Shown here in pieces: positions 18,816 to 27,507 of a stretch of DNA of 64,000 nucleotides. A program made the position numbers and the translations under genes. The first letter of the stretch is position 1; the number at the start of each line of letters is the position of its first letter. The notes beneath the pieces are model-generated. The model worked only from the letters and a program-made list of their open reading frames with translations. It did no database searches and had not been told where the DNA came from. The stretch is from Methylococcus mesophilus (GTDB lineage Bacteria > Pseudomonadota > Gammaproteobacteria > Methylococcales > Methylococcaceae), in NCBI RefSeq assembly GCF_026247885.1, contig NZ_CP110921.1:2909001-2973000 (forward strand). The letters are read 5' to 3'.

Positions 18816-19411
18816 GGGATGTCCTGGCTTTTCAGTAGCTGTCTCGTTTCCGGGCGGTGTGCAAGCTTGAGTGCGAAGCTGTCCGGATGGTGGAAGTCGG
18901 GCGCTTCCGCCGGATGGCGGAGGGCCCAGTAGGAGAGGGCGCCCCCCGCGTCTTCGACGACTGCGCATAACGCGATCCGCAAGCTCGTATAGACGCCGAG
19001 GCCAGCAAGAAGTTCGGCGCTTAGGGTAACGCCCAGCTCGAGCCGGCATTCGGTCTGCCGGCGGGTCAGCACGGGCTGCAGCCCCTGTCCGAATTCTTGC
19101 CCGTCGCGATAGCCAATAAAATCGAATGCGGCCCATTGGCCCGATGGACAAAAATTGAATTCAAGATACCGGGTGCCTTCGTCTGGCCTGAGGAAGGCTT
19201 CGAAGCAGGTATGCTCCCACAGGCCATGGGTCCAGCGCCCGTGCGACGGGGCGGGAAGGGAGAGTCTCGCCAGATCGCCTTCGAGCATGAAGCGTAGCTC
19301 CAGGGTGCCATCGCCTGGCCGGCGCGCGCGTGCTTCGATCCGATGGACCGATGGACAGAGTCGGGAGCGGTGGCAGACGAGGTCCGCCGTGCAAAAGCGA
19401 GAAGCGTTCAT
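18812..19411 (-). CDS. DOMON-like domain protein
   Basis: The 199-aa product resembles DOMON-like domains (related to carbohydrate-binding family 9 folds): GDGTLELRFMLEGDLARLSLP, HGLWEHTCFEAFLRP, YLEFNFCPSGQWAAFDFIGYRDG and YWALRHPAEAPDFHH. The Trp- and His-rich strands fit a ligand-binding beta sandwich. No secretion signal is seen. It starts 13 nt after the small membrane protein and overlaps namZ by 4 bp. That coupling suggests a shared task, perhaps handling sugar or wall fragments; this is inference. Confidence 0.72.
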   Translation of the reverse strand: MNASRFCTADLVCHRSRLCPSVHRIEARARRPGDGTLELRFMLEGDLARLSLPAPSHGRWTHGLWEHTCFEAFLRPDEGTRYLEFNFCPSGQWAAFDFIGYRDGQEFGQGLQPVLTRRQTECRLELGVTLSAELLAGLGVYTSLRIALCAVVEDAGGALSYWALRHPAEAPDFHHPDSFALKLAHRPETRQLLKSQDIP

Positions 19412-19424
19412 CGTGCGGACGGTG

Positions 19425-19694
19425 TCAGTTTTCACCGGCAGGTTGCGTTTCTGCATCATCGGGAACGAAGTCTGGCGGCATGTGCGGCTGGCCGGAGTTT
19501 TCCTGGCGCCCTCGCATCAGCAGGGTGCGGATGCGTTCGGACAGCTCGTGCTGGGCTTTGGCTTTTTCGGCCTCGATTTTCTCCGAGGCCGCCCGGGCAG
19601 TCTGTTCCTGGCGGAGCCGCCAGGTCTCGACCGTGAAGTGGGAGGCCAGCGTACCCAGGAATACGCCGATCGCGATTTGCAGTACCAGTTTCAT
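19425..19694 (-). CDS. Small single-pass membrane protein with coiled coil
   Basis: I do not recognise this 89-aa protein. It has one N-terminal membrane helix (about residues 3-20, KLVLQIAIGVFLGTLAS). A charged helical stretch rich in Arg, Glu, Gln and Ala follows (about residues 28-60, EQTARAASEKIEAEKAKAQ), likely a coiled coil, and then a Pro/Glu-rich tail. It heads the small operon with the DOMON-like gene and namZ. Confidence 0.65.
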   Translation of the reverse strand: MKLVLQIAIGVFLGTLASHFTVETWRLRQEQTARAASEKIEAEKAKAQHELSERIRTLLMRGRQENSGQPHMPPDFVPDDAETQPAGEN

Positions 19695-20022
19695 TGCGCT
19701 CGCCAGGAGGGTATCCGCGGAAATTGTTGTCGATCTGCTAATCCTACCGCGGGGAGGTGTGTCGTGAATATTTTTCCGGCACGTTCCGCGATGCTGGACG
19801 GTGTGGTGGTTTTCCCACAAAATAGTCGCACATGACGCATTTCACAGTTCGCCAGGCTCTGATGATCGATTTGCTGCCGACGCGCTTTCCCTCGGACCGG
19901 AGCGATTCGAGCGGGAATTGGCATAGGCTCTCATCCGGGCAGGCATCATCCCGGTTCCTCAGATATCCCGAGTTCGGCAAGCAGCGATCTTGAACGCTCA
20001 ACACGAGGAAAGCATCGGAGAG
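19695..20022 (+). other. Divergent intergenic region before the sterol genes
   Basis: About 330 bases separate the minus-strand namZ operon from the plus-strand cyclase gene. I find no convincing gene, RNA or clear sigma-70 promoter on either strand. The cyclase frame extends back to a TTG at 19990 without an obvious ribosome site. Confidence 0.4.
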
Positions 20023-22071
20023 ATGCCCGGCGGGGCGGCGCAGCGCGCCAGCGCGGCCATGAAGCATCTGCTCTCTCTGCAGCGGCCTGCCGGCGACTGG
20101 GAAGGAGAAATGGTATGGTGCACCATGATCCTCGCCCAGGCGGTGATCGTGCGCACAGTCGTCGGGCATCCCTATTCGGAACGGGAACGGGTGGAAATCG
20201 TCAAGCATTTCGAGGTTTCCCAGCTTCCCGACGGCGCCTGGGGCATGCATCCGGAAAGCCCGGGCTATGTCTTTTTCACCGCCCTGGCCTATGTCGCGTT
20301 GCGCCTTCTGGGTCTCGGGCCGGATACGCCTCTGCTCGCCAGAGCGCGGGCGTGGCTTCATGCCCGGCCGGACGGCGTCAAGGCGGTTCCCACTTGGGGC
20401 AAGTTCTGGCTGGCGCTGCTCGGTCTGTACGGGCGGGAAGGCGTCAACGCCGTGCCGCCGGAGCTGTTCCTCCTGCCGCGCTGGCTGCCGTTTCATCCGA
20501 GCCGGTTCTACTGCCATACGCGTCTGATCTATCTGGGCATCGCCTATCTTTCCGGGGTCCGGTTCGGCGCGTCCCTCCCGGAGCCGCTGCGGGATACACT
20601 ACGGACTGAATTGCATAACGAGCCGTACGAGGCCATCGATTTCGGGGCTTATCGCCATGCCGTCGCGGGGACGGATCTCTACGTGCCGATCAGCCGCGTT
20701 CTGAAGATGGTTTACGATCTTCTGGCGCGTTACGAGCATCGGCCCTGGAAGGGGCTGCGGCAGAGGGCGCTGGAGGTCTGTTTCGAACAGATATTGAGAG
20801 AGCAGCGCTCCACGCGTTATCAGGGTATTTCCCCAGTCAGCGGCTTGCTGAACTGTCTGGCGATCTTTGCGCGTGATCCGCGTCACCCCGATTTTGTGCC
20901 CAGCCTCGAAGGCGTCGAGGCTTGGCGCTGGGAGGACGAAGTCGAGGGGCTGCGCTATGTGGGCGCGCGTTCCAACTCCTGGGACACGGCTTTCGCCGTG
21001 CAGGCATTGGCCGAACTGCCGCAGTTGGACGAGGAGGTGGAGCGCGCGCTGAACCGGGCTCATGGTTTTCTCGACCAGGCGCAGATGACCGAGGAACTGG
21101 CCGATTACCGCGAGGCATGGCGCGATCCCGCGCTCGGGGGCTGGTGCTTTTCCGATGGCCGGCATCGCTGGCCGGTGAGCGATTGCGCGGCAGAGGCGGT
21201 GAGCGCACTGTGTGCGTTGTACGAGCGAGGGGATGTCCGGATTGCGGCGCGCCTGGGAGCCGACCGCCTGCGTCTGGGCGTGGAATTCATCCTGTCGCGC
21301 CAGAACGCGGATGGCGGTTTCGGCACCTATGAGCGGCGGCGGGGCGGACGGCTGCTGGAGATGGTCAACCCTTCCGAAATGTTCGGTCAATGCATGACCG
21401 AGCTGTCCTATATAGAGTGTACGGGGTCTTCCCTTGGGGCATTGGCGCATTATCTGCGGCAATATCCGGACCTCCCGGGAGGAAGGATCGCGAAGGCGAT
21501 CCGGAAAGCGGAGAGTTTCCTGAGGAGTGGGCAGCGTGACGACGGCTCGTTTCCGGGCTTCTGGGGTATCAACTATACCTATGCGGCGTTCCACGTGGTC
21601 AAGGGATTGCGCCTGGCCGGCGCCCAGACGGACGATCCGGTTCTGCAGTCGGCAGCTGGCTGGCTGATCGGGAAGCAGCGTGCCGACGGCGGTTGGGGCG
21701 AGCACTATTCGGGCTGTCTCGAAGGGCGTTACGTCGAAAGCGAGCGCAGCCAGGCCGTGATGACCGCCTGGGCGCTGCTCGCGCTCATGGAGGTTTATCC
21801 AGCCGAGCACGAGGCTGTCGAGCGAGGTATTGCCTGGCTGTCTTCTCAACAGCAGGGCGATGGCGGCTGGCCGCGGCAAGGGGTGAATGGCGTATTTTTT
21901 GGCGCAGCCATGCTGGATTACCGGCTCTACCATATTTATTTCCCGGCCTGGGCGCTGGCGCGCTACGTCCGGGCGAAAAGCGCAAAAGCTTCGGCTTGCG
22001 CAAATTTGAACAACGCCGGTCCGGCCTATGCCGGAGCCGAAGGACATCATGACACGGGTTATCGCAGATGA
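20023..22071 (+). CDS. osc: Oxidosqualene cyclase, lanosterol-synthase type
   Basis: Cyclises 2,3-oxidosqualene to a sterol. The product belongs to the squalene/oxidosqualene cyclase superfamily, with QW-type repeats such as NADGGFGTYE, DDGSFPGFWG and ADGGWGEHY. The catalytic acid lies in WPVSDCAAEA (Asp387 from this start). That is the DCTAE-type motif of oxidosqualene cyclases, with Ala in place of Thr, not the DxDD motif of squalene-hopene cyclases. NPSEMFGQCMTELSYIECT is also sterol-cyclase-like. The ATG at 20023 has GGAG just upstream and gives 682 aa; a TTG at 19990 is an alternative. It overlaps the squalene monooxygenase gene by 4 bp. Confidence 0.92.
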   Translation: MPGGAAQRASAAMKHLLSLQRPAGDWEGEMVWCTMILAQAVIVRTVVGHPYSERERVEIVKHFEVSQLPDGAWGMHPESPGYVFFTALAYVALRLLGLGPDTPLLARARAWLHARPDGVKAVPTWGKFWLALLGLYGREGVNAVPPELFLLPRWLPFHPSRFYCHTRLIYLGIAYLSGVRFGASLPEPLRDTLRTELHNEPYEAIDFGAYRHAVAGTDLYVPISRVLKMVYDLLARYEHRPWKGLRQRALEVCFEQILREQRSTRYQGISPVSGLLNCLAIFARDPRHPDFVPSLEGVEAWRWEDEVEGLRYVGARSNSWDTAFAVQALAELPQLDEEVERALNRAHGFLDQAQMTEELADYREAWRDPALGGWCFSDGRHRWPVSDCAAEAVSALCALYERGDVRIAARLGADRLRLGVEFILSRQNADGGFGTYERRRGGRLLEMVNPSEMFGQCMTELSYIECTGSSLGALAHYLRQYPDLPGGRIAKAIRKAESFLRSGQRDDGSFPGFWGINYTYAAFHVVKGLRLAGAQTDDPVLQSAAGWLIGKQRADGGWGEHYSGCLEGRYVESERSQAVMTAWALLALMEVYPAEHEAVERGIAWLSSQQQGDGGWPRQGVNGVFFGAAMLDYRLYHIYFPAWALARYVRAKSAKASACANLNNAGPAYAGAEGHHDTGYRR

Positions 22072-23417
22072 GTTCGATTGAATTGGGGGAGTGGGACGTT
22101 CTGATCGCCGGCGGCAGTGTTGCCGGTTCCGCGGCTGCGGCAGCATTGTCGGGACTGGGCTTGCGCGTCCTGATCGTCGAGCCCGATCCTGACCCCGGCC
22201 GCAGGCTGGCAGGTGAGCTGATCCATCCTCCCGGCATCGACGGGCTGCGCGAGCTCGGATTGATCCGGGACGATTCGCCGCGGGGAAGCGTGGTCAACGG
22301 CTTTGCCATATTTCCCTTCAACGATGGCGAAGGCTCGCCTGCGACACTGCTGCCGTACGGCGAGATCCATGGGCGTCGGCGCTGCGGCCGTGTGATCGAG
22401 CATAGTCTGCTCAAGAGCCATCTGCTCAAGACGGTGCACGGTTTCGAGCGGGTCTCCGTCTGGCTCGGCGCCAGGGTGACGGGGATGGAGTACGAGGACG
22501 GCAAGGGCTATGTCGCCACCGTAACTCACGAAGGAACCGAGACGCGGGTGGAGGCTCGCCTGATCATAGGGGCCGACGGCCCGATGTCCCAGTTGCGGAA
22601 AATGGTCGGCATTTCCCACGAAACCCAGCGCTATTCCGGCATGATCGGTCTCGAGGTCGAGGACGCCCATCTGCCGAACCCGGGCTACGGCAACATCTTT
22701 CTGAACCCCGCCGGCGTGTCCTATGCCTATGGCATCGGCGGCGGGCGGGCCCGGGTCATGTTCGAGGTGCTCAAGGGGGCGGATTCGAAGGAGTCCATCC
22801 GTGAGCATCTGCGTCTGTTCCCCGCGCCCTTCCGGGACGACATCGAGGCGGTGTTGGCGCAGGGCAAGCCCTTGGCGGCGGCGAACTACTGCATCGTTCC
22901 GGAGGCGAGCGTTAAGGCGAACGTCGCCCTGATCGGGGATGCGCGGGGCTGCTGCCATCCGCTGACCGCTTCCGGCATCACCGCTGCGGTCAAGGATGCC
23001 TTCGTCATGCGGGATGCCCTCCAGGCGACCGGATTGAACTTTGAGGCGGCGCTCAAACGCTATTCGGTCCAGTGCGGCCGCTTGCAACTCACCCGCCGAA
23101 CCCTGGCGGAAGAGCTGCGCGAGGCGTTCCTGGCACAGACGCCGGAAGCCGAGCTGCTCAGCCAGTGCATCTTTTCCTATTGGCGCAACAGCCCCAAGGG
23201 GAGGCAGGCCTCCATGGCCCTGTTGTCGACCCTCGACAGCAGCATCTTCTCGCTGGCTTCGCAGTATGCCCTGGTAGGTCTCCAGGCTTTCCGCCTGCTG
23301 CCGCAGTGGCTGAGCGCCAAGACGGCGGGCGACTGGCTCCGAGGCGTGGCGCAGCTCGTTTCCAAAAGCCTCAAGTTCCAGCAGGATGCGCTGAACCAGG
23401 CGCTGCGGGCGAAATGA
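22068..23417 (+). CDS. sqmo: Squalene monooxygenase (squalene epoxidase)
   Basis: FAD monooxygenase expected to convert squalene to 2,3-oxidosqualene, the substrate of the cyclase upstream. The 449-aa product has the FAD-binding IAGGSVAGSAAAA near residue 14, the middle motif IIGADGPMS, and the second FAD motif LIGDARGCCHPLTASGIT, which matches the GD-HPLTGGG pattern of squalene epoxidases. A hydrophobic C-terminus suggests membrane association. The start overlaps the osc stop (ATGA), so the two enzymes are coupled. Later sterol genes such as a CYP51 demethylase are not in this window. Confidence 0.9.
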   Translation: MSSIELGEWDVLIAGGSVAGSAAAAALSGLGLRVLIVEPDPDPGRRLAGELIHPPGIDGLRELGLIRDDSPRGSVVNGFAIFPFNDGEGSPATLLPYGEIHGRRRCGRVIEHSLLKSHLLKTVHGFERVSVWLGARVTGMEYEDGKGYVATVTHEGTETRVEARLIIGADGPMSQLRKMVGISHETQRYSGMIGLEVEDAHLPNPGYGNIFLNPAGVSYAYGIGGGRARVMFEVLKGADSKESIREHLRLFPAPFRDDIEAVLAQGKPLAAANYCIVPEASVKANVALIGDARGCCHPLTASGITAAVKDAFVMRDALQATGLNFEAALKRYSVQCGRLQLTRRTLAEELREAFLAQTPEAELLSQCIFSYWRNSPKGRQASMALLSTLDSSIFSLASQYALVGLQAFRLLPQWLSAKTAGDWLRGVAQLVSKSLKFQQDALNQALRAK

Positions 23418-23438
23418 CTTCGGGGCGTTTTCGCAAAT

Positions 23439-24032
23439 CTACGCGGCGACCCGCGTAAACACGTCTGCCGGCGCCAGGAGCGCGGCCGCGAATTCTTCGT
23501 GGCGGTCGCGATGGCAAAGCCAGGCACGGGTCTTTCCCACGCTCAAACAGTGTCCGAAGGCCTGATCGACCAGGCCTGAAGCCTGTGCGGCGCCGACGCT
23601 CGCTTCGACAGGCGGCAGCGGTGCCGATTTGATCAGCACGAGGTCGTCGGCGCCGATTTTCCCGGCGAGCCACACGGCTAGGCTGTCCGAGGTCACTTCC
23701 CATCCCGGTTTTACGGCGATGTCGTCGGGGTGGGGGAGCCATACCGCGGATTTCCCTTCCTCGAGCAGCGTTCGCACCGCCGCCGGGTCCCGGGCGGTTT
23801 CCAGATCGGGCTCCAGTCCTTTCAGCATCAGGCCGTATTGTGCCATCGCCAGGATGGCCATGGCGTGAGCGGCCTCATCGCCGAAAGCTCGGCGCTCCTG
23901 GGCCCGGCGCACAGCATCCGCGAATTCTCCACCGCCGGGGACGATCGCTACCCCGGAATTTTTCAGGGTTCGCAGCCAAGGGACCAATGTAGGGGAGTCG
24001 CCAAGGCTGCCACCGAGCTTAACGACCCACAT
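23439..24032 (-). CDS. Amino acid kinase family protein, MfnE-like (methylofuran biosynthesis)
   Basis: A 197-aa member of the aspartate/uridylate kinase fold: N-terminal VVKLGGSL, the VPGGGEFAD glycine loop, and TSDSLAVWLAGKIGADDLVLIKSA near the middle. In archaea MfnE, of this fold, phosphorylates a furan intermediate in methanofuran synthesis, and related kinases occur in bacterial C1 gene clusters. It is last in the mfnD-mfnF-pabB-mfnE-like operon, overlapping pabB by 14 bp, which supports a cofactor role. Substrate assignment is by context. Confidence 0.75.
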   Translation of the reverse strand: MWVVKLGGSLGDSPTLVPWLRTLKNSGVAIVPGGGEFADAVRRAQERRAFGDEAAHAMAILAMAQYGLMLKGLEPDLETARDPAAVRTLLEEGKSAVWLPHPDDIAVKPGWEVTSDSLAVWLAGKIGADDLVLIKSAPLPPVEASVGAAQASGLVDQAFGHCLSVGKTRAWLCHRDRHEEFAAALLAPADVFTRVAA

Positions 24033-25425
24033 GGTCGCCGGTACGGGCGATGCGGAAGCGCTCCAGAAGGTTCAGCAGTGCGGCGGCCTTGTCGAAGCAT
24101 TCCTGGTATTCCGAGGAGGCCGAAGAGTCCGCCACGATGCCGCCGCCGGCCCAGAAGCGGATCGTGCTGTCCGACTGCACCAGGGTGCGGATGGCGATGT
24201 TGGTGTCCATGTTGCCATCGAAGCCGAGATAGCCGATAGCGCCGCAATAGACGCCGCGCCGGTTGGGTTCGAGTTCCTCGATGATTTCCATGGAGCGGAT
24301 CTTGGGTGCCCCGGTAATCGAGCCGCCGGGAAAGCTGTCGCGCAGCAGGCTGATGGCGTCGTGGCCGGGCGCCAGCGTGCCGGTGACGGTGCTGACCAGA
24401 TGGTGGACGGTGGCGTAGCTTTCGACGTCGAAAAGCTTGGGTACCCGCACCGAGCCGGGCTGGCAGTGTTTGCCTATGTCGTTGCGGAGCAGATCCACGA
24501 TCATCAGGTTCTCCGCCCGGTCTTTCTCGCTGTGCCGCAGGGTTTCCTCCTGGCGGCGATCTTCCAGAGGATCGGTGGAACGTGGCCGGGTGCCCTTGAT
24601 GGGCTTGGTTTCCACCCTGCCGTCGAGCACGCGCAGGAAGCGCTCCGGAGATGAGCTGAGTATGCGCGCCTGGGGTCCGTTGATGAATGCGCTGAAAGGC
24701 GCCGGATTGGCCTGGCGCAGGGTCTGGTAAAGCGTCCAGGCGTTGCCGCGGCAGGGCGCGGCAAAGCGCTGCGCCAGGTTCACCTGATAGCAGTCGCCTT
24801 CGCGGATGTAATGCTGGATCCGCTCAAAGGCGGCGACGTATTCCCGCCAGTTCATGTTCGCCCGCACCGGTGCCAGCACGTCAAAACCGGTGCGCTGCCA
24901 TCCCAGCGTCTGGATCTGGCTGAACGACCGCACCAGATGCGGCCAGCGGGCGGCGGTGGCGGGAGAGCGGCCCTGGCTTACCAGCCAGCTGCGGCCTTGC
25001 AGATGGTCCACGATCACAGCCCAGTCGTAGACGCCCACGGCCATGTCCGCAATGTTTTCGGCGTCGGCCGCATGTTCCGGCAGTCTTTCCAGCCGCCGGC
25101 CCAGGTCGTAGCCGAAATAGCCTATGGCGCCTCCGGTGAACGGCAGTTCGCCGAAAGGATTGGCGGTGGCGCCCAGCTCCCGACGCAGGAGGGAAAACGG
25201 ATCTTCCGGCGACAGGGCGACCTCGCCGCCCTGCCGGCGGATCTCGCTGAGGCGGCCGCGCGCAACCAGCGTGGCCGTCGGCTCGGCGGCGATGATGTCA
25301 TAGCGGCCGTGCCTGCAATGAGGAAAGCCGCTGTCGAGGAATACTGCCCAGCGCCGGTCCGCCCACGGCCCGAACAAGGCGGCGCTGTCTTGGAAATAGG
25401 GAAGTTCGGCGATTCGGGGGGTCAT
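24019..25425 (-). CDS. pabB: Aminodeoxychorismate synthase component I (PabB)
   Basis: Makes 4-amino-4-deoxychorismate from chorismate, the route to para-aminobenzoate. The 468-aa product has the PabB signature PIKGTRPR with its active Lys, the ENLMIVDLLRNDIG motif, and the C-terminal GSITGAPKIRSMEIIEELE segment of the chorismate-binding fold. The ATG at 25425 overlaps the preceding stop by 4 bp and has GGAAAA upstream. Its place inside the cofactor operon is informative: para-aminobenzoate is needed both for folate and for MptG in H4MPT synthesis. The glutaminase partner PabA is not in the window. Confidence 0.9.
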   Translation of the reverse strand: MTPRIAELPYFQDSAALFGPWADRRWAVFLDSGFPHCRHGRYDIIAAEPTATLVARGRLSEIRRQGGEVALSPEDPFSLLRRELGATANPFGELPFTGGAIGYFGYDLGRRLERLPEHAADAENIADMAVGVYDWAVIVDHLQGRSWLVSQGRSPATAARWPHLVRSFSQIQTLGWQRTGFDVLAPVRANMNWREYVAAFERIQHYIREGDCYQVNLAQRFAAPCRGNAWTLYQTLRQANPAPFSAFINGPQARILSSSPERFLRVLDGRVETKPIKGTRPRSTDPLEDRRQEETLRHSEKDRAENLMIVDLLRNDIGKHCQPGSVRVPKLFDVESYATVHHLVSTVTGTLAPGHDAISLLRDSFPGGSITGAPKIRSMEIIEELEPNRRGVYCGAIGYLGFDGNMDTNIAIRTLVQSDSTIRFWAGGGIVADSSASSEYQECFDKAAALLNLLERFRIARTGDHVGR

Positions 25426-26483
25426 GCTTTTTCCTGGAGCGGGAACGCCAGACAGGCCACGGCCGCCGCCGGAAGGCAATCTGAAACCGAGAGCGCCGTG
25501 GCGGTGGCTGGGCGGGGAAGGAGCTCAATGGCGTCCAGATAAGTCCGGCCCGAGCGTGCGGCGATGACACGAGCCAGGAAACGCCCTGCGCCGGCGCCGA
25601 CCAGCGGGCTCTCCGCCGGCAGCAGGGTTCGGGAGAACTGCCGTTCGACCGCTCGGGTGATGCGTGAAAGCTGGCGCTCCCGCAAACAGAGGGCCAAGTG
25701 TCGCCATTGCTCGGGGCTGCCGTCGTCCCGGTCTCGTCCCAGCAGCCGCGCAAGGCGCCGTTCACTGCCGGCGACGCTCTTCTCGCCGCCATCCGCCGCA
25801 GGCATCTGGTCCGTGTGTTCTGCGAGTTCGCCGGTGAGGCGATAGATGTCGGCGGTGGTCGCGAAGTGTTCCGCCATGAGGTTGACCCATTCTCCTTCGA
25901 AGGGAAGCTCGTCGGCCAGCGCCATGGCGGAGGTGCGCACGACGCCGGTGTAGATGAGTTCATCGTATCGCAATCTGTCATAATCGGTATAGCCTCGGCT
26001 ATGGACCTCTCCGCCAGCCAGTACGATCAGATCGGTCGTCGTGCTGCCGATGTCGACGAGCAAGGCCGGCTGCCGCAGTTGGTTGGCGATGAGTGATGCG
26101 CTTGCCAGCCAGTTGACCGATGCAATGTCGAGTGCATGTTGAGGCTTTACGGCGTCGGCACGGAGGAAGCCAGCGCGTCCGGCGAAAACCAGGATTCGGT
26201 CTGCGCCGAAACGCCGTAACATCGTCGACATCAGAGCCTGAACCCCTGCAGCGCGGTTTTCGAAATGATCTGCCAGTTCGCCGGTCATCGTGACGGCGTG
26301 GCGGCAGGAGGGGGTGATGCCGAGATCGCTCACGGCTGCGGAAAGGGCGCTTTCCAGTTTTTCCGGACCCAACCAAAGAGGGGAGGGGTATTGCCGGACG
26401 TCGGCGATGGTGCCGGTGTCCGACAGGGCGACGGCTTTGAGGTGAGCCCCGCCAATGTCCCAGCCGACCAGTTCAATGCGCAT
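25422..26483 (-). CDS. H4MPT-linked C1 pathway protein, hydantoinase/oxoprolinase-like (MfnF-like)
   Basis: The 353-aa product has the ASKHA-type ATP-binding start VGWDIGGAHLKAV and the second phosphate loop LLVDIGSTTTDLIVL near residue 140. These mark the hydantoinase/oxoprolinase-like family found in bacterial and archaeal H4MPT gene sets. The archaeal member MfnF joins the furan and tyramine-glutamate halves of methanofuran. It overlaps pabB by 4 bp and the ATP-grasp gene upstream by 11 bp. I infer the same kind of step in methylofuran synthesis here. Confidence 0.8.
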   Translation of the reverse strand: MRIELVGWDIGGAHLKAVALSDTGTIADVRQYPSPLWLGPEKLESALSAAVSDLGITPSCRHAVTMTGELADHFENRAAGVQALMSTMLRRFGADRILVFAGRAGFLRADAVKPQHALDIASVNWLASASLIANQLRQPALLVDIGSTTTDLIVLAGGEVHSRGYTDYDRLRYDELIYTGVVRTSAMALADELPFEGEWVNLMAEHFATTADIYRLTGELAEHTDQMPAADGGEKSVAGSERRLARLLGRDRDDGSPEQWRHLALCLRERQLSRITRAVERQFSRTLLPAESPLVGAGAGRFLARVIAARSGRTYLDAIELLPRPATATALSVSDCLPAAAVACLAFPLQEKA

Positions 26484-27465
26484 CGGAGTGCTCCAGATTC
26501 AGAGTAACCGGCCTTCCCCGTCGAGTCCGGGGGGAGGGCAGACGGCCGGTCCGGTGGAGTTCGAGGGTCATGGCGGCGGGATTTTCCCCGGTGGCCGCCT
26601 TCAGGCCGGCGTAGGAGGTAGTCACCCGAGGGTTGACTTCAAGGATGACGGGGCCGTCGGCTGTCCGGATCAGGTCTATTCCCGCATAGCCCCAGAGTTC
26701 CGGCAGTGCGGTTGCCACGCCGCAGGCGAGCGTTTGCCAGCGGCCGTCCGGATCGTCCAGGGCATTGACGGTGCAACCGCGAAGGGCGAATCCGTCGCCG
26801 GTTTTTTCCACGTGCTGGCGGTTGCAGCTCAGCAAGCGGGCATGGCCGCGGGAAAACAGGACGCTGAGACTGAAGGAATCGCCTTCGAGCAACGGCTGTG
26901 CAATCCACCGCCCCGGCCCCGGAGCGAAATCACATCCGGACCGGATGACCCTTGCGCCCTCGCAGCCGGCGCCGTCATCGGGCTTGACGACGAGGGCGGA
27001 TGAAGCATCGTATTGCCGCGCCGGCCAGGATGAAGTCGGTACGGTCGGCAGACGGTGGCGTTCCAGTGTCTTGGCCGTCGCGAGTTTGCTCGCCGCGACC
27101 GTGACGGCACTCGCGGGGCTGGTCAGCAGCGGGGTTGCCGTGCGCTCGACCTCCCGGCAGAGCCGTTCGAGCACGCCGCCGGTTTCCGGCGCGATGGGCC
27201 AGGCCGCGTCGCACTGTCCGATGGCGTCCTGCCAAATCCGGTCGGGCTCGTCTCCCGCCGCGATGGGCGTGGCCGTGACGCCACGCGGCAGGCAGCCGAA
27301 ATCCAGGCGGTCGTCCCGGAGGATGAGCGGCCTGACGCCCGGTATCTCGAGCAGGTCCTCGACCAGAGCGCGCAGCATGAGGTCGCCTTCGGTAGCAAGC
27401 CCGGGCGGCAGAGGTTTCTGCCGCAGGCCGCCGCCGGTGATGAACTCGAAAACCAGTATGTCCAT
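26473..27465 (-). CDS. ATP-grasp ligase, MfnD-like (tyramine/tyrosine-glutamate ligase type)
   Basis: The 330-aa product opens with the LVFEFITGGG motif, characteristic of a small ATP-grasp group that includes archaeal MfnD (tyramine-glutamate ligase). ATP-grasp features follow: the ALVVKPDDGAGCEGARV lysine loop near residue 156 and the metal-binding VILEVNPRVTTSYAGL near residue 280. First gene of the minus-strand operon, it overlaps the MfnF-like gene by 11 bp. A glutamate-adding step in methylofuran synthesis is the best reading; the exact acceptor is unknown. Confidence 0.78.
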   Translation of the reverse strand: MDILVFEFITGGGLRQKPLPPGLATEGDLMLRALVEDLLEIPGVRPLILRDDRLDFGCLPRGVTATPIAAGDEPDRIWQDAIGQCDAAWPIAPETGGVLERLCREVERTATPLLTSPASAVTVAASKLATAKTLERHRLPTVPTSSWPARQYDASSALVVKPDDGAGCEGARVIRSGCDFAPGPGRWIAQPLLEGDSFSLSVLFSRGHARLLSCNRQHVEKTGDGFALRGCTVNALDDPDGRWQTLACGVATALPELWGYAGIDLIRTADGPVILEVNPRVTTSYAGLKAATGENPAAMTLELHRTGRLPSPRTRRGRPVTLNLEHSDAH

Positions 27466-27507
27466 GCGCCCGATTTCTAAGGAGGGGCGGCCAACGCCAA
27501 TGAATCA

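Noticed and set aside
20023-22071. Squalene-hopene cyclase as the identity of the terpene cyclase
   Set aside because: The DxDD motif of hopene cyclases is absent; VSDCAAE and the adjacent squalene monooxygenase point to oxidosqualene cyclase.
20599-22146. A 515-codon minus-strand frame inside the cyclase gene
   Set aside because: The opposite frame is a clear oxidosqualene cyclase with QW repeats; the minus frame is Arg/Pro/His-rich shadow text.
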